Part shown: positions 34,771-43,702 of the stretch, in pieces | Layout: each line of letters begins with the position of its first letter | Position numbering within the stretch: position 1 is the first letter of the stretch | NCBI RefSeq assembly: GCF_005862305.2 | Contig: NZ_CP054021.1 | Coordinates: forward strand, 1,302,001 to 1,366,000 | DNA length: 64,000 bases | Direction of reading: 5' to 3' | Source of the DNA: Rhizobium indicum | GTDB taxonomy: Bacteria > Pseudomonadota > Alphaproteobacteria > Rhizobiales > Rhizobiaceae | Notes under the pieces: model-generated | Database searches by the model: none | What the model saw: only the letters and a program-made list of their open reading frames with translations | What the model was told of the DNA's origin: nothing | Position numbers and translations under genes: made by a program

Positions 34771-35518
34771 GCGCTTAACCTCCTCAAGCGGGCAGGTCGT
34801 CGATCGCGCACCGATCTATTCCGTCCCGGCTTCCCCCAGACCGAGAACTGATTTCAGGACGTGGCTGCACGTCACGGAAATCGTTCGCAATTTAAAGAAA
34901 ATACGGAGCGGCTGTTAATTTACGGTGTATTGCGGCAGCTTTCCTTATGACAAGGCAGCCTGCTGCGCCTCTTTTAAGACGCGCAGATGCGGTGCGGCTG
35001 CCGTTGGCGAAACTGTCACATCAAGACGCTATAAGGATTTTCGCCCGGCGCCTCTTGCGTCGGCACTGTTTCACCGTCAAAATTGCGACATGCCTGACAG
35101 CGACCCATCCAGTACACGCTCCGCCCCTTCCAACCGGGATCTCCCGGCCGAGGAAGCAGGCGACCATTGTAGACGGTGCGATGACCTCCGCCTCGCCTCG
35201 AGCATATCACGGCTCCCGCAGAGAGCAGCCGCTTTCCACATCATCGAGAATGACGGCGGCCACATGCCAGCCCGCTTGTACCGACGGCATATGACTTTCA
35301 CTTCAGAGGAGCGGTCCGCCATGACGACGACCGCCTTTGATGATTGATGTTCTCCGACTGGATTTCGACCCTTCCGCATGGGTCGGCGTTGTCACTCACG
35401 GATTTCTGAAAACTGATGGAACCTACACTGATGTAACGCGATGATAGAAAGACGATAGGCGATGGGTCTATAGTAGCGTCCCTTCGAATGCCTCGCCGCG
35501 TCGCCTGATGAATTCGGT
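34771..35518. other. Long spacer, no gene supported
   Basis: This 748-base spacer separates the divergent chemoreceptor and CNNM genes. A + strand frame (34925-35347) and a - strand frame (35077-35379) are open, but neither has a ribosome site nor a recognised protein. A small hairpin CGACCC/GGGTCG lies near 35368-35388. It must contain both promoters. Confidence 0.45.
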
Positions 35519-36820
35519 ATGACAACCTCAACGAATAGGGTCCCTGTGTTTCTGGAAATTGGAATTGTGGCGTTTCTCACCATCCTGAATGGTGTGCTCG
35601 CCATGTCGGAGCTGGCCGTTGTGTATTCTCGAACAGCTCGCCTAAAGGTTCTCTCCGACAATGGAAGCAAGGGTGCAGCTCAAGCGATCAAACTTGCCGA
35701 AAACCCCGGTCGTTTTCTCTCTACGGTGCAGATCGGCATCACGCTGGTCGGCGTTCTATCCGGCGCTTTCTCCGGGGCCACGCTCGGCGGCCGCCTGAGC
35801 GGATGGCTAGAAGCCCAGGGAATGTCATCGACGGCCGCTGATGCCATTGGCGTAGGTTCAGTCGTCGTGGCAATCACATATCTTTCGTTGATCGTCGGCG
35901 AACTTGTTCCAAAGCAGATCGCATTGCGGGAACCCGAAGCGGTTGCGGCCAGGGTCGCACCAGCCATGGCGGTACTTTCAAAAATTGCGCTGCCGCTCGT
36001 GTGGCTTCTGAACGCCTCCGGAAATCTTGTGCTTAAGCTCTTGGGCCAAACAGGAAAAGGTGGCGACAATGTCTCCGACGCAGAGATCAAAACTGTTCTG
36101 GCCGAGGCGCAGTCGGCTGGAGTGATCGAAAGCGAAGAGTCCGCGATGATATCAGGTGTCATGCGGCTTGCGGACCGCACTGCCCGAGCGCTTATGACGC
36201 CCCGACGGGACGTCGAAATTATTGATATCGACGACAGCCTTGATGAAATTCGGACCCAGTTGCACAGGACGAAGCGGTCGCGGTTGCCGGTTCGAAAAGG
36301 CAGTTCGGACGAGGTGATCGGCATCCTTCCGGTCAAGGACTTCTACGACGCGATGTCCGAACACGGCAGTGCCGACATTACGGCTCTGACGCAAGACGTC
36401 CCGGTGGTTTCAGACCTTTCAACTGCCATCAATGTGATTGAAGCCATCAGGAAATCGCCCGTTCACATGGTGCTGGTTTTCGACGAGTATGGCCACTTCG
36501 AGGGGGTTGTCTCGTCAGGTGACATATTGGAAGCAATCATGGGGGCTCTGCAGGAGGGACCGGTCGATGAACAGGCCATCGCTCGTCGAGACGACGGCTC
36601 TTATCTCGTGTCGGGCTGGACGCCAATTGACGAGTTCGCTGAATTCTTAAACCTCAAGCTCGATGGCGACTTGGAATATCAGACTGTCGCCGGCTTGGTG
36701 TTGGAAGAGTTGAAACATCTGCCGGAATTGGGCGAGAGCTTCACGAGAGATGGATGGCGCTTCGAAGTCGTCGATCTCGACGGGAGGCGCGTGGACAAAA
36801 TACTTGTGTCGGCTGAGTGA
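35519..36820 (+). CDS. CNNM/CorC (hemolysin C) family transporter
   Basis: 433 residues. N-terminal DUF21 membrane domain with four hydrophobic segments (IGIVAFLTILNGVLAMSELA; VQIGITLVGVLSGAFSG; VVVAITYLSLIVGELVPKQI; LSKIALPLVWLLNASGNLVL), then two CBS domains (about 200 to 330: VMRLADRTARALMTPRRDVE; VHMVLVFDEYGHFEGVVSSG) and the C-terminal CorC/HlyC transporter-associated domain ending in EVVDLDGRRVDKILVSAE. Such proteins move or control Mg2+/Co2+. Its codon use is less GC-rich than the downstream core genes. Directly behind its stop lies the tail of a second homologue. Confidence 0.92.
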   Translation: MTTSTNRVPVFLEIGIVAFLTILNGVLAMSELAVVYSRTARLKVLSDNGSKGAAQAIKLAENPGRFLSTVQIGITLVGVLSGAFSGATLGGRLSGWLEAQGMSSTAADAIGVGSVVVAITYLSLIVGELVPKQIALREPEAVAARVAPAMAVLSKIALPLVWLLNASGNLVLKLLGQTGKGGDNVSDAEIKTVLAEAQSAGVIESEESAMISGVMRLADRTARALMTPRRDVEIIDIDDSLDEIRTQLHRTKRSRLPVRKGSSDEVIGILPVKDFYDAMSEHGSADITALTQDVPVVSDLSTAINVIEAIRKSPVHMVLVFDEYGHFEGVVSSGDILEAIMGALQEGPVDEQAIARRDDGSYLVSGWTPIDEFAEFLNLKLDGDLEYQTVAGLVLEELKHLPELGESFTRDGWRFEVVDLDGRRVDKILVSAE

Positions 36821-36928
36821 AGACCGGCGGGCGCCCTCTTCGCCAGCGACTTCGCCGATGAGGTCGTCAATCTCGACGGCCGCAACATCGACAAGATCCG
36901 CATCCACCACTTGGACGATGGGGCCTGA
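36821..36928 (+). pseudogene. Leftover C-terminal tail of a second CNNM/CorC gene
   Basis: Immediately after the stop of the intact gene, 35 codons read through to a TGA at 36926-36928 and include [20 protein letters not shown]. This parallels FEVVDLDGRRVDKILV at the end of the intact protein. There is no start or ribosome site. The tail has the higher GC of the neighbouring core genes, so it looks like the stump of the resident gene left when another copy was put in its place. Confidence 0.75.
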
Positions 36929-36945
36929 CAGCAGGAGTGAACGCC

Positions 36946-37716
36946 ATGGCATGGTCCGCCAATCAATATGTGAAATTCGAGGATGAGCGCACGCGACCGG
37001 CGCGCGACCTGTTGGCACAGGTGCCGCTGCAAAACATTCGTCATGCCATCGATCTCGGCTGCGGCCCGGGCAATTCGACCGAGCTGATCATCGAGCGCTA
37101 CGGGGCGCAGGGCGTCTCGGGCGTCGACAGTGACATGAACATGCTGGAGGCGGCGCGCAAGCGGCTTCCGGGCACTGCCTTCGTCGAGGCCGATCTCACC
37201 CGCTGGCAGTCGACTGAGCCCGCCGACCTTTTGTTTGCCAATGCCGTCTTCCAATGGCTGCCTGACCATCTCGATATCTTCGACCGGCTGATGGACGGGC
37301 TTTCCGAAGGCGGCGTGCTGGCCGTGCAGATGCCCGACAATCTCGGCGAACCCTCGCATCTGGCGATGGAGGAGACGGCGCATGCCGGCCCGTGGAAATC
37401 CGCCTTCGAGGCGAAGAGCGTGCGCCGCAAGGGGCTGCCCCCGCCGTCCACTTATTACAGCCGGCTGATCGCCAAATCCTCTCGCGTCGATATCTGGCAC
37501 ACCATCTACAATCACCCGATGGCGGATGCTGCAGCGATCGTCGAATGGGTGAAGGGAACCGGGCTGATGCCCTATCTCGCCCATGCCGGCGAGGAGCATC
37601 GCGAGGAATTCCTGGCCGATTACCTCAAGCAGGTGGAAAAGGCCTATCCCAAGATGTCGGACGGGCGGGTGCTGCTGCGGTTTCCGAGAATTTTCATGGT
37701 GGCGGTGAAACGGTAA
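36946..37716 (+). CDS. tam: Trans-aconitate 2-methyltransferase
   Basis: 256 residues from the ATG at 36946; AGGAG lies eight bases upstream, whereas a GTG at 36937 is too close to it. The start [20 protein letters not shown] is characteristic of Tam. SAM-binding motif I is [13 protein letters not shown], followed by the acidic loop GVDSDMNML and motif [14 protein letters not shown]. It methylates trans-aconitate, a by-product that inhibits the citric acid cycle, in the cytoplasm. Confidence 0.92.
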   Translation: MAWSANQYVKFEDERTRPARDLLAQVPLQNIRHAIDLGCGPGNSTELIIERYGAQGVSGVDSDMNMLEAARKRLPGTAFVEADLTRWQSTEPADLLFANAVFQWLPDHLDIFDRLMDGLSEGGVLAVQMPDNLGEPSHLAMEETAHAGPWKSAFEAKSVRRKGLPPPSTYYSRLIAKSSRVDIWHTIYNHPMADAAAIVEWVKGTGLMPYLAHAGEEHREEFLADYLKQVEKAYPKMSDGRVLLRFPRIFMVAVKR

Positions 37717-37854
37717 AGCCGGCCGCGCCAAGCAAGGTGACGCGAGCTTGGGCGCCCCGGATGGTGTCAAATGCTTGTTATCCCTCGCCCGCATGGTGCT
37801 TGCGGCGAGACCGGCACGCAGTATAGTCGGCCGGAAAATCCAAGGAGATGACAC

Positions 37855-39363
37855 ATGGACGCTGTCCCTACCCCGCCGGTCACCCTCGTCATCTTCGGCG
37901 CCACGGGAGACCTGACGCGCCGCCTGCTGGTGCCGGCGATCATCAATCTGACGCGCAGTCGCCTTGTCGGCGAGGATCTCCACATTCTCGGCATCGGCAT
38001 CGAGCCGGGTGACGACGAGTTCCTGCGCGGGCGGCTCGACCAATTCCTCAGCCATCTGAGCGGTGAAGAGCCGCCGGTGAAGGACGAGACCTGGGAAAGC
38101 CTGCGCCGGCGCATTTCCTACACGTCTGGGGATTTCACCAAGGACGATATTTTCGTCGAGATCGGCAAGCGGCTGGGGCCGCATGCCAATGCCGCCTTCT
38201 ATCTCGCGGTGCCGCCATCCTTTTTCGGGACGATCGTCGAGAAGCTCGCCGCCCATGGGCTGACCAATGAAAGCGACGGCGTCTTCCGCCGCGTCGCGAT
38301 CGAAAAACCGTTCGGCACCGATCTCGCCTCGGCGCAGGCGCTCAATGCACAGATCCTCGCGCAGGTCGGGGAAGGCCAAGTCTACCGGCTCGACCATTTC
38401 CTCGGCAAGGAGACGGTGCAGAACCTAATGACGGCGCGTTTCGCCAACATGATGATCGAGTCCTTGTGGAACAGCCGCTACATCGACCATGTACAGATCA
38501 CCGCCGCCGAAATCGTCGATGTCGGCAGCCGCGGCAAATTCTACGATGCTACTGGCGCGCTGCGCGACATGGTGCCGAACCATCTCTTCCAGCTGCTGGC
38601 GATGATCGCCATGGAACCGCCGAACAGCTTCGATGCCGAGGCAATCCGCAACGAAAAGAGCAAGGTGCTGAAGGCGCTGCGCGTCTATACACCTGATGAG
38701 GCCAAGACGCATGGCGTGCGCGGCGCCTATGCTGCGGGCCCGCTCAATGGGGCTCAGCTTCCGGCCTATCGCGATACCAAGGACGTCTCGCCCGACAGCA
38801 GGACCGAGACCTTCGTGGCGCTGAAGCTCTATGCCGATACTTGGCGTTGGGCCGGCGTGCCCTTCTATCTCAGGACCGGCAAGGCGCTGACGGCGCGCGA
38901 CACCGAGATCGTCATCACCTTCCAGCCGGTGCCCTTCGCGCAGTTTCGCGAGACCGACGTCAAGCGCCGCCTACCGCCGAACCGGCTGGTGATCCAAGTG
39001 CAGCCGGACGAGGGCATGAGCATGGAAATCTCGATCAAATCGCCGGGGCTTTCGGTCGACACCGTGCCGGTCTCGCTCGATTTCCGCTATTCCGACAAAT
39101 TCGATATTGCCAAGACGACCGGCTATGAATCATTGCTCTACGATCTCTTCATCGGCGACCAGACCCTGTTCCAGCGCGCCGACGGCATCGAGGCCGGATG
39201 GGCGGCGGTGCAACCCTTCCTCGATATCTGGGCCAAGGATGAGAGCGTGCCTGACGCCTACGCGCCGGGCAGCATGGGACCGGCCTCAGCCGACGAACTG
39301 ATCCAGCGCGACAGACGGCAGTGGCATGAACTCGGCGTCATACTGCACGGAAACGACAAATAG
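37855..39363 (+). CDS. zwf: Glucose-6-phosphate 1-dehydrogenase
   Basis: 502 residues, full length. NADP-binding IFGATGDLTRRLL at residues 12 to 24, AIEKPFG substrate segment, and the signature RLDHFLGKETVQNL with the catalytic His. It oxidises glucose 6-phosphate to 6-phosphogluconolactone, the entry to the Entner-Doudoroff and pentose phosphate routes. It is monocistronic here: no pgl or edd follows, unlike the common rhizobial zwf-pgl-edd operon, so it may be a second isoenzyme. An AGGAG site precedes the ATG. Confidence 0.95.
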   Translation: MDAVPTPPVTLVIFGATGDLTRRLLVPAIINLTRSRLVGEDLHILGIGIEPGDDEFLRGRLDQFLSHLSGEEPPVKDETWESLRRRISYTSGDFTKDDIFVEIGKRLGPHANAAFYLAVPPSFFGTIVEKLAAHGLTNESDGVFRRVAIEKPFGTDLASAQALNAQILAQVGEGQVYRLDHFLGKETVQNLMTARFANMMIESLWNSRYIDHVQITAAEIVDVGSRGKFYDATGALRDMVPNHLFQLLAMIAMEPPNSFDAEAIRNEKSKVLKALRVYTPDEAKTHGVRGAYAAGPLNGAQLPAYRDTKDVSPDSRTETFVALKLYADTWRWAGVPFYLRTGKALTARDTEIVITFQPVPFAQFRETDVKRRLPPNRLVIQVQPDEGMSMEISIKSPGLSVDTVPVSLDFRYSDKFDIAKTTGYESLLYDLFIGDQTLFQRADGIEAGWAAVQPFLDIWAKDESVPDAYAPGSMGPASADELIQRDRRQWHELGVILHGNDK

Positions 39364-39395
39364 CCGGTCCTGCTTGCTGATCTGGGCCTATCCCG

Positions 39396-39683
39396 TCAGC
39401 GGCAGGCGTCGCCTAGCGTACCGTCGCGCTCGGCCGCGCGGTACTGACGCGTTCCGGGCCGCGGGCAGACGGTCCGATCGGACGGAATGACGACGGTGAT
39501 ATCACCGGTTTCGACTGGATCCAGCGGAATCATGAGTCCGCCATTGGATTCCGCCCCCGGCACCGTGCCGGGTGGCATGCCGCCGAAGCGGCCGCTAGAA
39601 TCCATATCAGCAAGGGCCTGGGAGAAAGCCGGAGCGGCGAAGCCGAGGAGAATGATCGAGGCTGCTGCAAGAAACATACGCAT
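39396..39683 (-). CDS. Small secreted hypothetical protein
   Basis: 95 residues from the ATG at 39683, preceded by AGGAAAT; a longer frame to 39737 lacks support. A signal peptide (MFLAAASIILLGFAAPAFSQ) leads a mature part of about 75 residues with two cysteines, GGMPPGTVPGAESNG and a CPRPGTRQYRAAERDGTLGD segment. It is probably periplasmic. No family was recognised. Confidence 0.65.
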   Translation of the reverse strand: MRMFLAAASIILLGFAAPAFSQALADMDSSGRFGGMPPGTVPGAESNGGLMIPLDPVETGDITVVIPSDRTVCPRPGTRQYRAAERDGTLGDACR

Positions 39684-39814
39684 GATGCTATTTCCTATGT
39701 TTTCAGCGATGCGACAGAAACAGCAGGACGACCTCATTGTTCCCCCGGAAGCGGGGGCGAACGATCAAAGTTTAGCGATCGGAATATGGCGCCTCAGAGC
39801 GGGCGATCTCCGGC

Positions 39815-40270
39815 TCAATCGCGCCAGCGCGACAGCAGCCTGTCGAGACCTGTCGGATAGAGATCGATGCCGGCGTCCCGCAGCCTGTCGCGGCCGAACC
39901 AGCGCGCCATCGCCGCCGTCTCGTCGAGTTCGGAATAGTGGATTTCATCGCGCTCATAGAGCGACGCATCGGCCAGTTCGATATCGGCAGCGAAGATGAA
40001 TTCGTGACCGATTGCGCCATGATGCTCGTAAATGTTTTCGAGCAGATGCCAGGGGCCGACGATGCGGATCGCCGTTTCGAGTTCCTCCTGGAATTCGCGG
40101 TGCAGGGCCCCTTCGCGGCTCTCGCCGAATTCGATCGCGCCGCCGAGCGGGCGAACGCCCTTGATGCGGCCGCTGTCATCCTCCACTTCGGCGGCAAGCA
40201 ACTGGTCTTTCCGCCAGGCGAGGCCGATCACCTTCACCCTGATCTGCTGCGATGGACGCCAGATGGTCAT
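39815..40270 (-). CDS. NUDIX hydrolase
   Basis: 151 residues from the ATG at 40270 with a GGAGAG site. The Nudix box is present as GGAIEFGESREGALHREFQE plus EEL (G-x5-E-x7-R-E-x2-E-E, about residues 43 to 65). It would hydrolyse a nucleoside-diphosphate-linked compound. It stands alone between a small secreted protein gene and the toxin/antitoxin pair. Confidence 0.88.
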   Translation of the reverse strand: MTIWRPSQQIRVKVIGLAWRKDQLLAAEVEDDSGRIKGVRPLGGAIEFGESREGALHREFQEELETAIRIVGPWHLLENIYEHHGAIGHEFIFAADIELADASLYERDEIHYSELDETAAMARWFGRDRLRDAGIDLYPTGLDRLLSRWRD

Positions 40271-40389
40271 AAGACTCTCCTTCCCTCCAATGGGGCAGCC
40301 GTTAACTAGTGGGCAGAGGCTGCGATGCAAGGGCGATCAAAGCCAGCGCGCCGATGATCATGTTAGGTCAATCTTTGACATCTATTGCC

Positions 40390-40412
40390 ATAGGGGGCCG
40401 ACTGCCCCATAT
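40390..40412. promoter_or_regulatory. Inverted repeat upstream of the ParD/ParE operon
   Basis: ATAGGGGGC (40390-40398) and GCCCCATAT (40404-40412) form an inverted repeat matching at 8 of 9 positions around CGACT. It lies 22 bases before the antitoxin ATG and just after a TTGACA (40375-40380). Antitoxins of this type repress their own operon, so this is a likely operator. Confidence 0.5.
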
Positions 40413-40434
40413 TCGTGACAACGAAAGGAAAACC

Positions 40435-40701
40435 ATGCCCAACGTCGCGTTCGGAAACCACTACGAGGAATTTGTCCGGAAGCAGTTGGACTCCGGCCGC
40501 TATAACAATGCCAGCGAAGTTGTTCGGGCAGGACTGCGGCTGCTGGAGGATCATGAGGCGGCCCGCGAACGCTGGCTCAATGAGGAGATCCCGGCGCGCT
40601 ACGACGACCTAGTGAACAACCCGAGCCTTGGCATCCCGGCCGAGACAGTACGCGCCCGCTTTGAAACCAAGCGCCGGATTGATGCGGCGAAAGCCAAGTA
40701 G
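40435..40701 (+). CDS. ParD-like type II antitoxin
   Basis: 88 residues with an AAAGGAA site. The N-terminal ribbon-helix-helix (VAFGNHYEEFVRKQLDSGRY, then NNASEVVRAGLRLLEDHE) is the DNA-binding CC2985/ParD type; the acidic-basic C-terminal helix would wrap the toxin. It neutralises the ParE protein encoded three bases downstream and should repress the operon through the inverted repeat before it. Confidence 0.9.
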   Translation: MPNVAFGNHYEEFVRKQLDSGRYNNASEVVRAGLRLLEDHEAARERWLNEEIPARYDDLVNNPSLGIPAETVRARFETKRRIDAAKAK

Positions 40702-40704
40702 GGC

Positions 40705-41019
40705 ATGGCCTACCGCATTATTTATCATCCGAAGGCGGAAGCCGAACTCGACAAGCTCTATGCCGATATCGCCGTTGAGGCGGGAACGGGCATCGCCGGC
40801 GACTTCGTCAACGCAGTGATCACTTTCATCGAGGCCCTGGAGATGTTCCCGGAACGGGGCACGGTGCGGGAAAGCCGGATTCCCGGCCTTCGTGTTATCG
40901 GCTACCGGCGCAGCGTCAGCGTGGCGTTCTCGGTCAGTGGCGGTGACGTCAACATATTGGGCGTGTTTGCGCGTGGGCGTGATATCACTGACGAGATTCT
41001 GGAAGAGCGACAAGGGTAA
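40705..41019 (+). CDS. ParE/RelE-superfamily toxin
   Basis: 104 residues. YRIIYHPKAEAELDKLYADI at the N-terminus and GLRVIGYRRSVSVAFSV plus VNILGVFARGRDI at the C-terminus follow the ParE/RelE fold. ParE members poison DNA gyrase, RelE members cut mRNA on the ribosome; sequence alone does not settle which. It is translated right after the antitoxin. Confidence 0.9.
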   Translation: MAYRIIYHPKAEAELDKLYADIAVEAGTGIAGDFVNAVITFIEALEMFPERGTVRESRIPGLRVIGYRRSVSVAFSVSGGDVNILGVFARGRDITDEILEERQG

Positions 41020-41150
41020 GCCGACAGGCGAGCCTCCTCCGCATGGACGGTAGGTTGCAGGCCCCTTCGGTTCAGCTCGCCTGCCGCCGACCGGCCATTT
41101 CTTCAAGTTGGACGGGCCTTTGTCCCGGCGATTTCAGGACAAGATATAAT

Positions 41151-41174
41151 GAGCCCCGCAACGACGCGAGGCTC
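41151..41174 (-). terminator. Possible terminator hairpin
   Basis: GAGCC/GGCTC arms with further pairing of CCGC and GCG inside lie 17 bases beyond the stop of the leftward gene at 41191. The downstream tail (ATTATATCTTG) is only partly T-rich, so the call is tentative. Confidence 0.4.
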
Positions 41175-41190
41175 TTGCCGATCCCTCGTC

Positions 41191-41583
41191 TCAGACGAAC
41201 TGGCTGAGGCCCGGGACGGAAGCGACGACCTCGTCGACGACCCCTTCGCCGGCATATTGCTTGGCGATCGCGATGGTTTCCTTGGCAAGCGAGGTGATCT
41301 CGCCCATGCCGAGGCCTTCGCCCATCAGTTGCTGGCCGAGCCCCATGATGCCACCGCCGCCGAGCGAACTCATCAGCCCGCCGAGCAGACCGCCGCCGCC
41401 AGCGCTTGCGCCATTGAACTGGGCAACGAGATCGGCGCCGCCGGGGATCGCTTCGATCATCTTGGCAACCGGGCCATCGGCGGCCTCACGCTGCAAAAAG
41501 CCGAGCATCATGCCGAGCGCCTTTTCGGCCAGATCAGGTGCAATACCCACGCGATCGGCGATCTGGGTCACAATTTCATTCAT
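41191..41583 (-). CDS. Conserved hypothetical protein, DUF2267/DUF2780-like
   Basis: 130 residues from the ATG at 41583, set by a strong AGGAGG; the frame extends to 41616 but would start inside a palindrome. The N-terminal helices (NEIVTQIADRVGIAPDLAEK) and VAKMIEAIPGGADLVAQF are followed by a Gly-rich hinge (GGGGLLGGLMSSLGGGGIMG) and a C-terminal helix. Family members are small soluble proteins without known function. The 16-bp palindrome in its leader suggests tight control. Confidence 0.7.
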   Translation of the reverse strand: MNEIVTQIADRVGIAPDLAEKALGMMLGFLQREAADGPVAKMIEAIPGGADLVAQFNGASAGGGGLLGGLMSSLGGGGIMGLGQQLMGEGLGMGEITSLAKETIAIAKQYAGEGVVDEVVASVPGLSQFV

Positions 41584-41600
41584 CGTCAGCCTCCTATTTT

Positions 41601-41616
41601 TTGACGTTAACGTCAA
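41601..41616. promoter_or_regulatory. Perfect 16-bp palindrome TTGACGTTAACGTCAA
   Basis: This sequence equals its reverse complement. It begins 18 bases upstream of the ATG at 41583 and borders the ribosome site. It resembles MerR-family (LiuR-like) operators, which centre on ACGTTAACGT; that comparison is from memory and needs a motif search. Confidence 0.5.
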
Positions 41617-41807
41617 CGTTAATCGAGATTCGACCGCAACTCAAGCCGGCCCCTCCCCGGGCCGCACTTTGTCCGGTTTTGCTTTCAATGCAAACAGTTG
41701 TCCGCATGCGCATGCCTGCTTATAACAGGGAAACGATGGTTCGATGAAGGCGACAGAAGCACGCCTTCTCATACAAATGGCGGCAGAGCCCCAAGGGAGC
41801 ATTCCGA

Positions 41808-43373
41808 ATGATCGAGGATGGCAAGATTTTCATCGGCGCGAGCCGCAATCCCGATGACAGCATCAACAAGCCGGAATATCTCGACCTGAAATTCGGCAAT
41901 CGCCACGGCCTCGTCACCGGCGCCACCGGCACCGGCAAGACCGTGACGCTGCAGGTACTGGCCGAAGGCTTCTCCCGGGCCGGCGTTCCGGTGTTTGCGG
42001 CCGATATCAAGGGCGACCTTTCCGGCATCGCCGCCAAGGGCGAGCCGAAGGATTTCCTGACGAAGCGTGCCGAGCAGATCGGCTTTGCCGACTACGAATT
42101 CGACCAGTTTCCAGTGATCTTCTGGGATCTGTTCGGCGAGAAGGGCCACCGGGTGCGCACCACCATCGCCGAGATGGGACCGCTGCTGCTCGCCCGCCTG
42201 ATGGATGCCTCCGAACCGCAGGAAGGCGTCATCAACATCGCCTTCAAGATCGCCGACCAGGGCGGGTTGCCGCTGCTCGACCTCAAGGATTTCAGCTCGT
42301 TGCTGAACTATATGGGCGAGAATGCCAGCCAACTTTCCAACCAGTACGGGCTGATCTCCAAGGCTTCGGTCGGCTCGATCCAGCGGGCGCTGCTCGTTCT
42401 CGAACAGCAGGGGGCCGAGCACTTCTTCGGCGAACCGGCGCTGAAGATCACCGACATCATGCGCACCAGCAATAATGGCTACGGCCAGATCTCGGTGCTG
42501 GCCGCCGACAAGCTGATGATGAACCCGCGGCTTTACGCCACCTTCCTGCTCTGGCTGCTCTCCGAGCTCTTCGAAGAATTGCCCGAGGTGGGCGATCCCG
42601 AAAAGCCGAAGCTCGTCTTCTTCTTCGACGAGGCGCACCTGCTCTTCAACGACGCGCCGAAGGTGCTGACCGAACGCGTCGAGCAGGTGGTGCGGCTGAT
42701 CCGCTCCAAGGGCGTCGGCGTCTACTTCGTGACGCAGAACCCGCTCGACGTGCCGGAAACGGTGCTCGCCCAGCTCGGCAACCGGGCGCAGCACGCGCTT
42801 CGCGCCTATTCGCCGCGTGAGCAGAAGGCGGTGAGGACGGCGGCCGACACCTTCCGTGCCAATCCGGCCTTCGATTGCGCCACCGTCATCACCAATCTCG
42901 GCACCGGCGAGGCACTGGTCTCGACGCTTGAGGCCAAGGGCGCGCCTTCGATCGTCGAGCGTACGCTGATCCGCCCACCATCCGGCCGCGTCGGCCCGGT
43001 GACGGATGTCGAGCGCCGGCAGATCATGGACAGGAGCCCGGTTCTCGGCGTCTATGACGAGGATGTCGACCGCGAATCCGCCTTCGAACTGCTGGCCGCA
43101 CGGGCGAAGAAGGCGGCCGATGCCGACGCCGCCAAGCGGGCGCAGGAAGAAGCACCACAGCAACAGGGCAACACGACCTCCGGCTGGAACCTGCCGGGCT
43201 TCGGCGGCGGCAATGACGACGACAACCAGGGCCGCGGCCACTCGCGCGGCCGGGCGTCCGGCTATCAGCGCGAAACGGTGGTGGAAGCGGCGATGAAGAG
43301 CGTGGCCCGCACGGTGGCGACACAGGTCGGCCGGGCGCTGGTGCGCGGGATCTTGGGGAGCTTGAAGCGGTAA
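41808..43373 (+). CDS. HerA-like/DUF853 P-loop ATPase
   Basis: 521 residues. Walker A VTGATGTGKTVTLQVLA near residue 34, Walker B LVFFFDEAHLLF near 270, sensor VYFVTQNPLDVPETVL. This is the helicase HerA-like C-terminal (DUF853) family of hexameric ATPases. Unlike true HerA there is no neighbouring NurA nuclease. The C-terminus has a low-complexity GGGNDDDNQGRGHSRGRASG linker and a basic tail. Its role in the cell is not established. Confidence 0.88.
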   Translation: MIEDGKIFIGASRNPDDSINKPEYLDLKFGNRHGLVTGATGTGKTVTLQVLAEGFSRAGVPVFAADIKGDLSGIAAKGEPKDFLTKRAEQIGFADYEFDQFPVIFWDLFGEKGHRVRTTIAEMGPLLLARLMDASEPQEGVINIAFKIADQGGLPLLDLKDFSSLLNYMGENASQLSNQYGLISKASVGSIQRALLVLEQQGAEHFFGEPALKITDIMRTSNNGYGQISVLAADKLMMNPRLYATFLLWLLSELFEELPEVGDPEKPKLVFFFDEAHLLFNDAPKVLTERVEQVVRLIRSKGVGVYFVTQNPLDVPETVLAQLGNRAQHALRAYSPREQKAVRTAADTFRANPAFDCATVITNLGTGEALVSTLEAKGAPSIVERTLIRPPSGRVGPVTDVERRQIMDRSPVLGVYDEDVDRESAFELLAARAKKAADADAAKRAQEEAPQQQGNTTSGWNLPGFGGGNDDDNQGRGHSRGRASGYQRETVVEAAMKSVARTVATQVGRALVRGILGSLKR

Positions 43374-43486
43374 GTTGGGGTCTCTTCTTCCCTCGGGGAG
43401 AAATGCCGGCAGGCAGATGCGGGATGAGAAACGCCAGCGACGAACGCCTTGAGCGGCCAGCGAAAGGCAGCAATGGCGTACCGTGT

Positions 43487-43540
43487 GGCCCCCTCATCCG
43501 ACCCTTCGGGCCACCTTCTCCCCGCTGGGGAGAAGAGGGA
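43487..43540. repeat. Rhizobial intergenic palindromic repeat (RIME-like)
   Basis: CCCCCTCATCCGACCCTTCG onward, a GGGCCACCTTCTCCCC block and a CTGGGGAGAAG hairpin match the recurrent intergenic element of Rhizobium genomes. A partial second piece (TTCCCTCGGGGAGAAATGCC) stands at 43388-43407. It may act as terminator of the 41808 gene. Confidence 0.6.
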
Positions 43541-43702
43541 ATAAGATCGCAGCCTGCCGCCCGATTGGCTGCTTTGCCTTGAACCGGCAGCCTTTATTCC
43601 CTAAATTACCTACCATCGACCATTTCAACAGGATGTGTGCCGCAATGGATTTCAACCCGATCGCAACGCCAGTTCGCCTTGCCAACGGGGACATCCATAG
43701 CC

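Noticed and set aside
36679..38397. 572-codon - strand frame across CNNM, tam and zwf
   Set aside because: It spans three real + strand genes and has no protein signature.
41769..43241. 490-codon - strand frame opposite the HerA-like gene
   Set aside because: Antisense shadow; the + strand carries Walker motifs.
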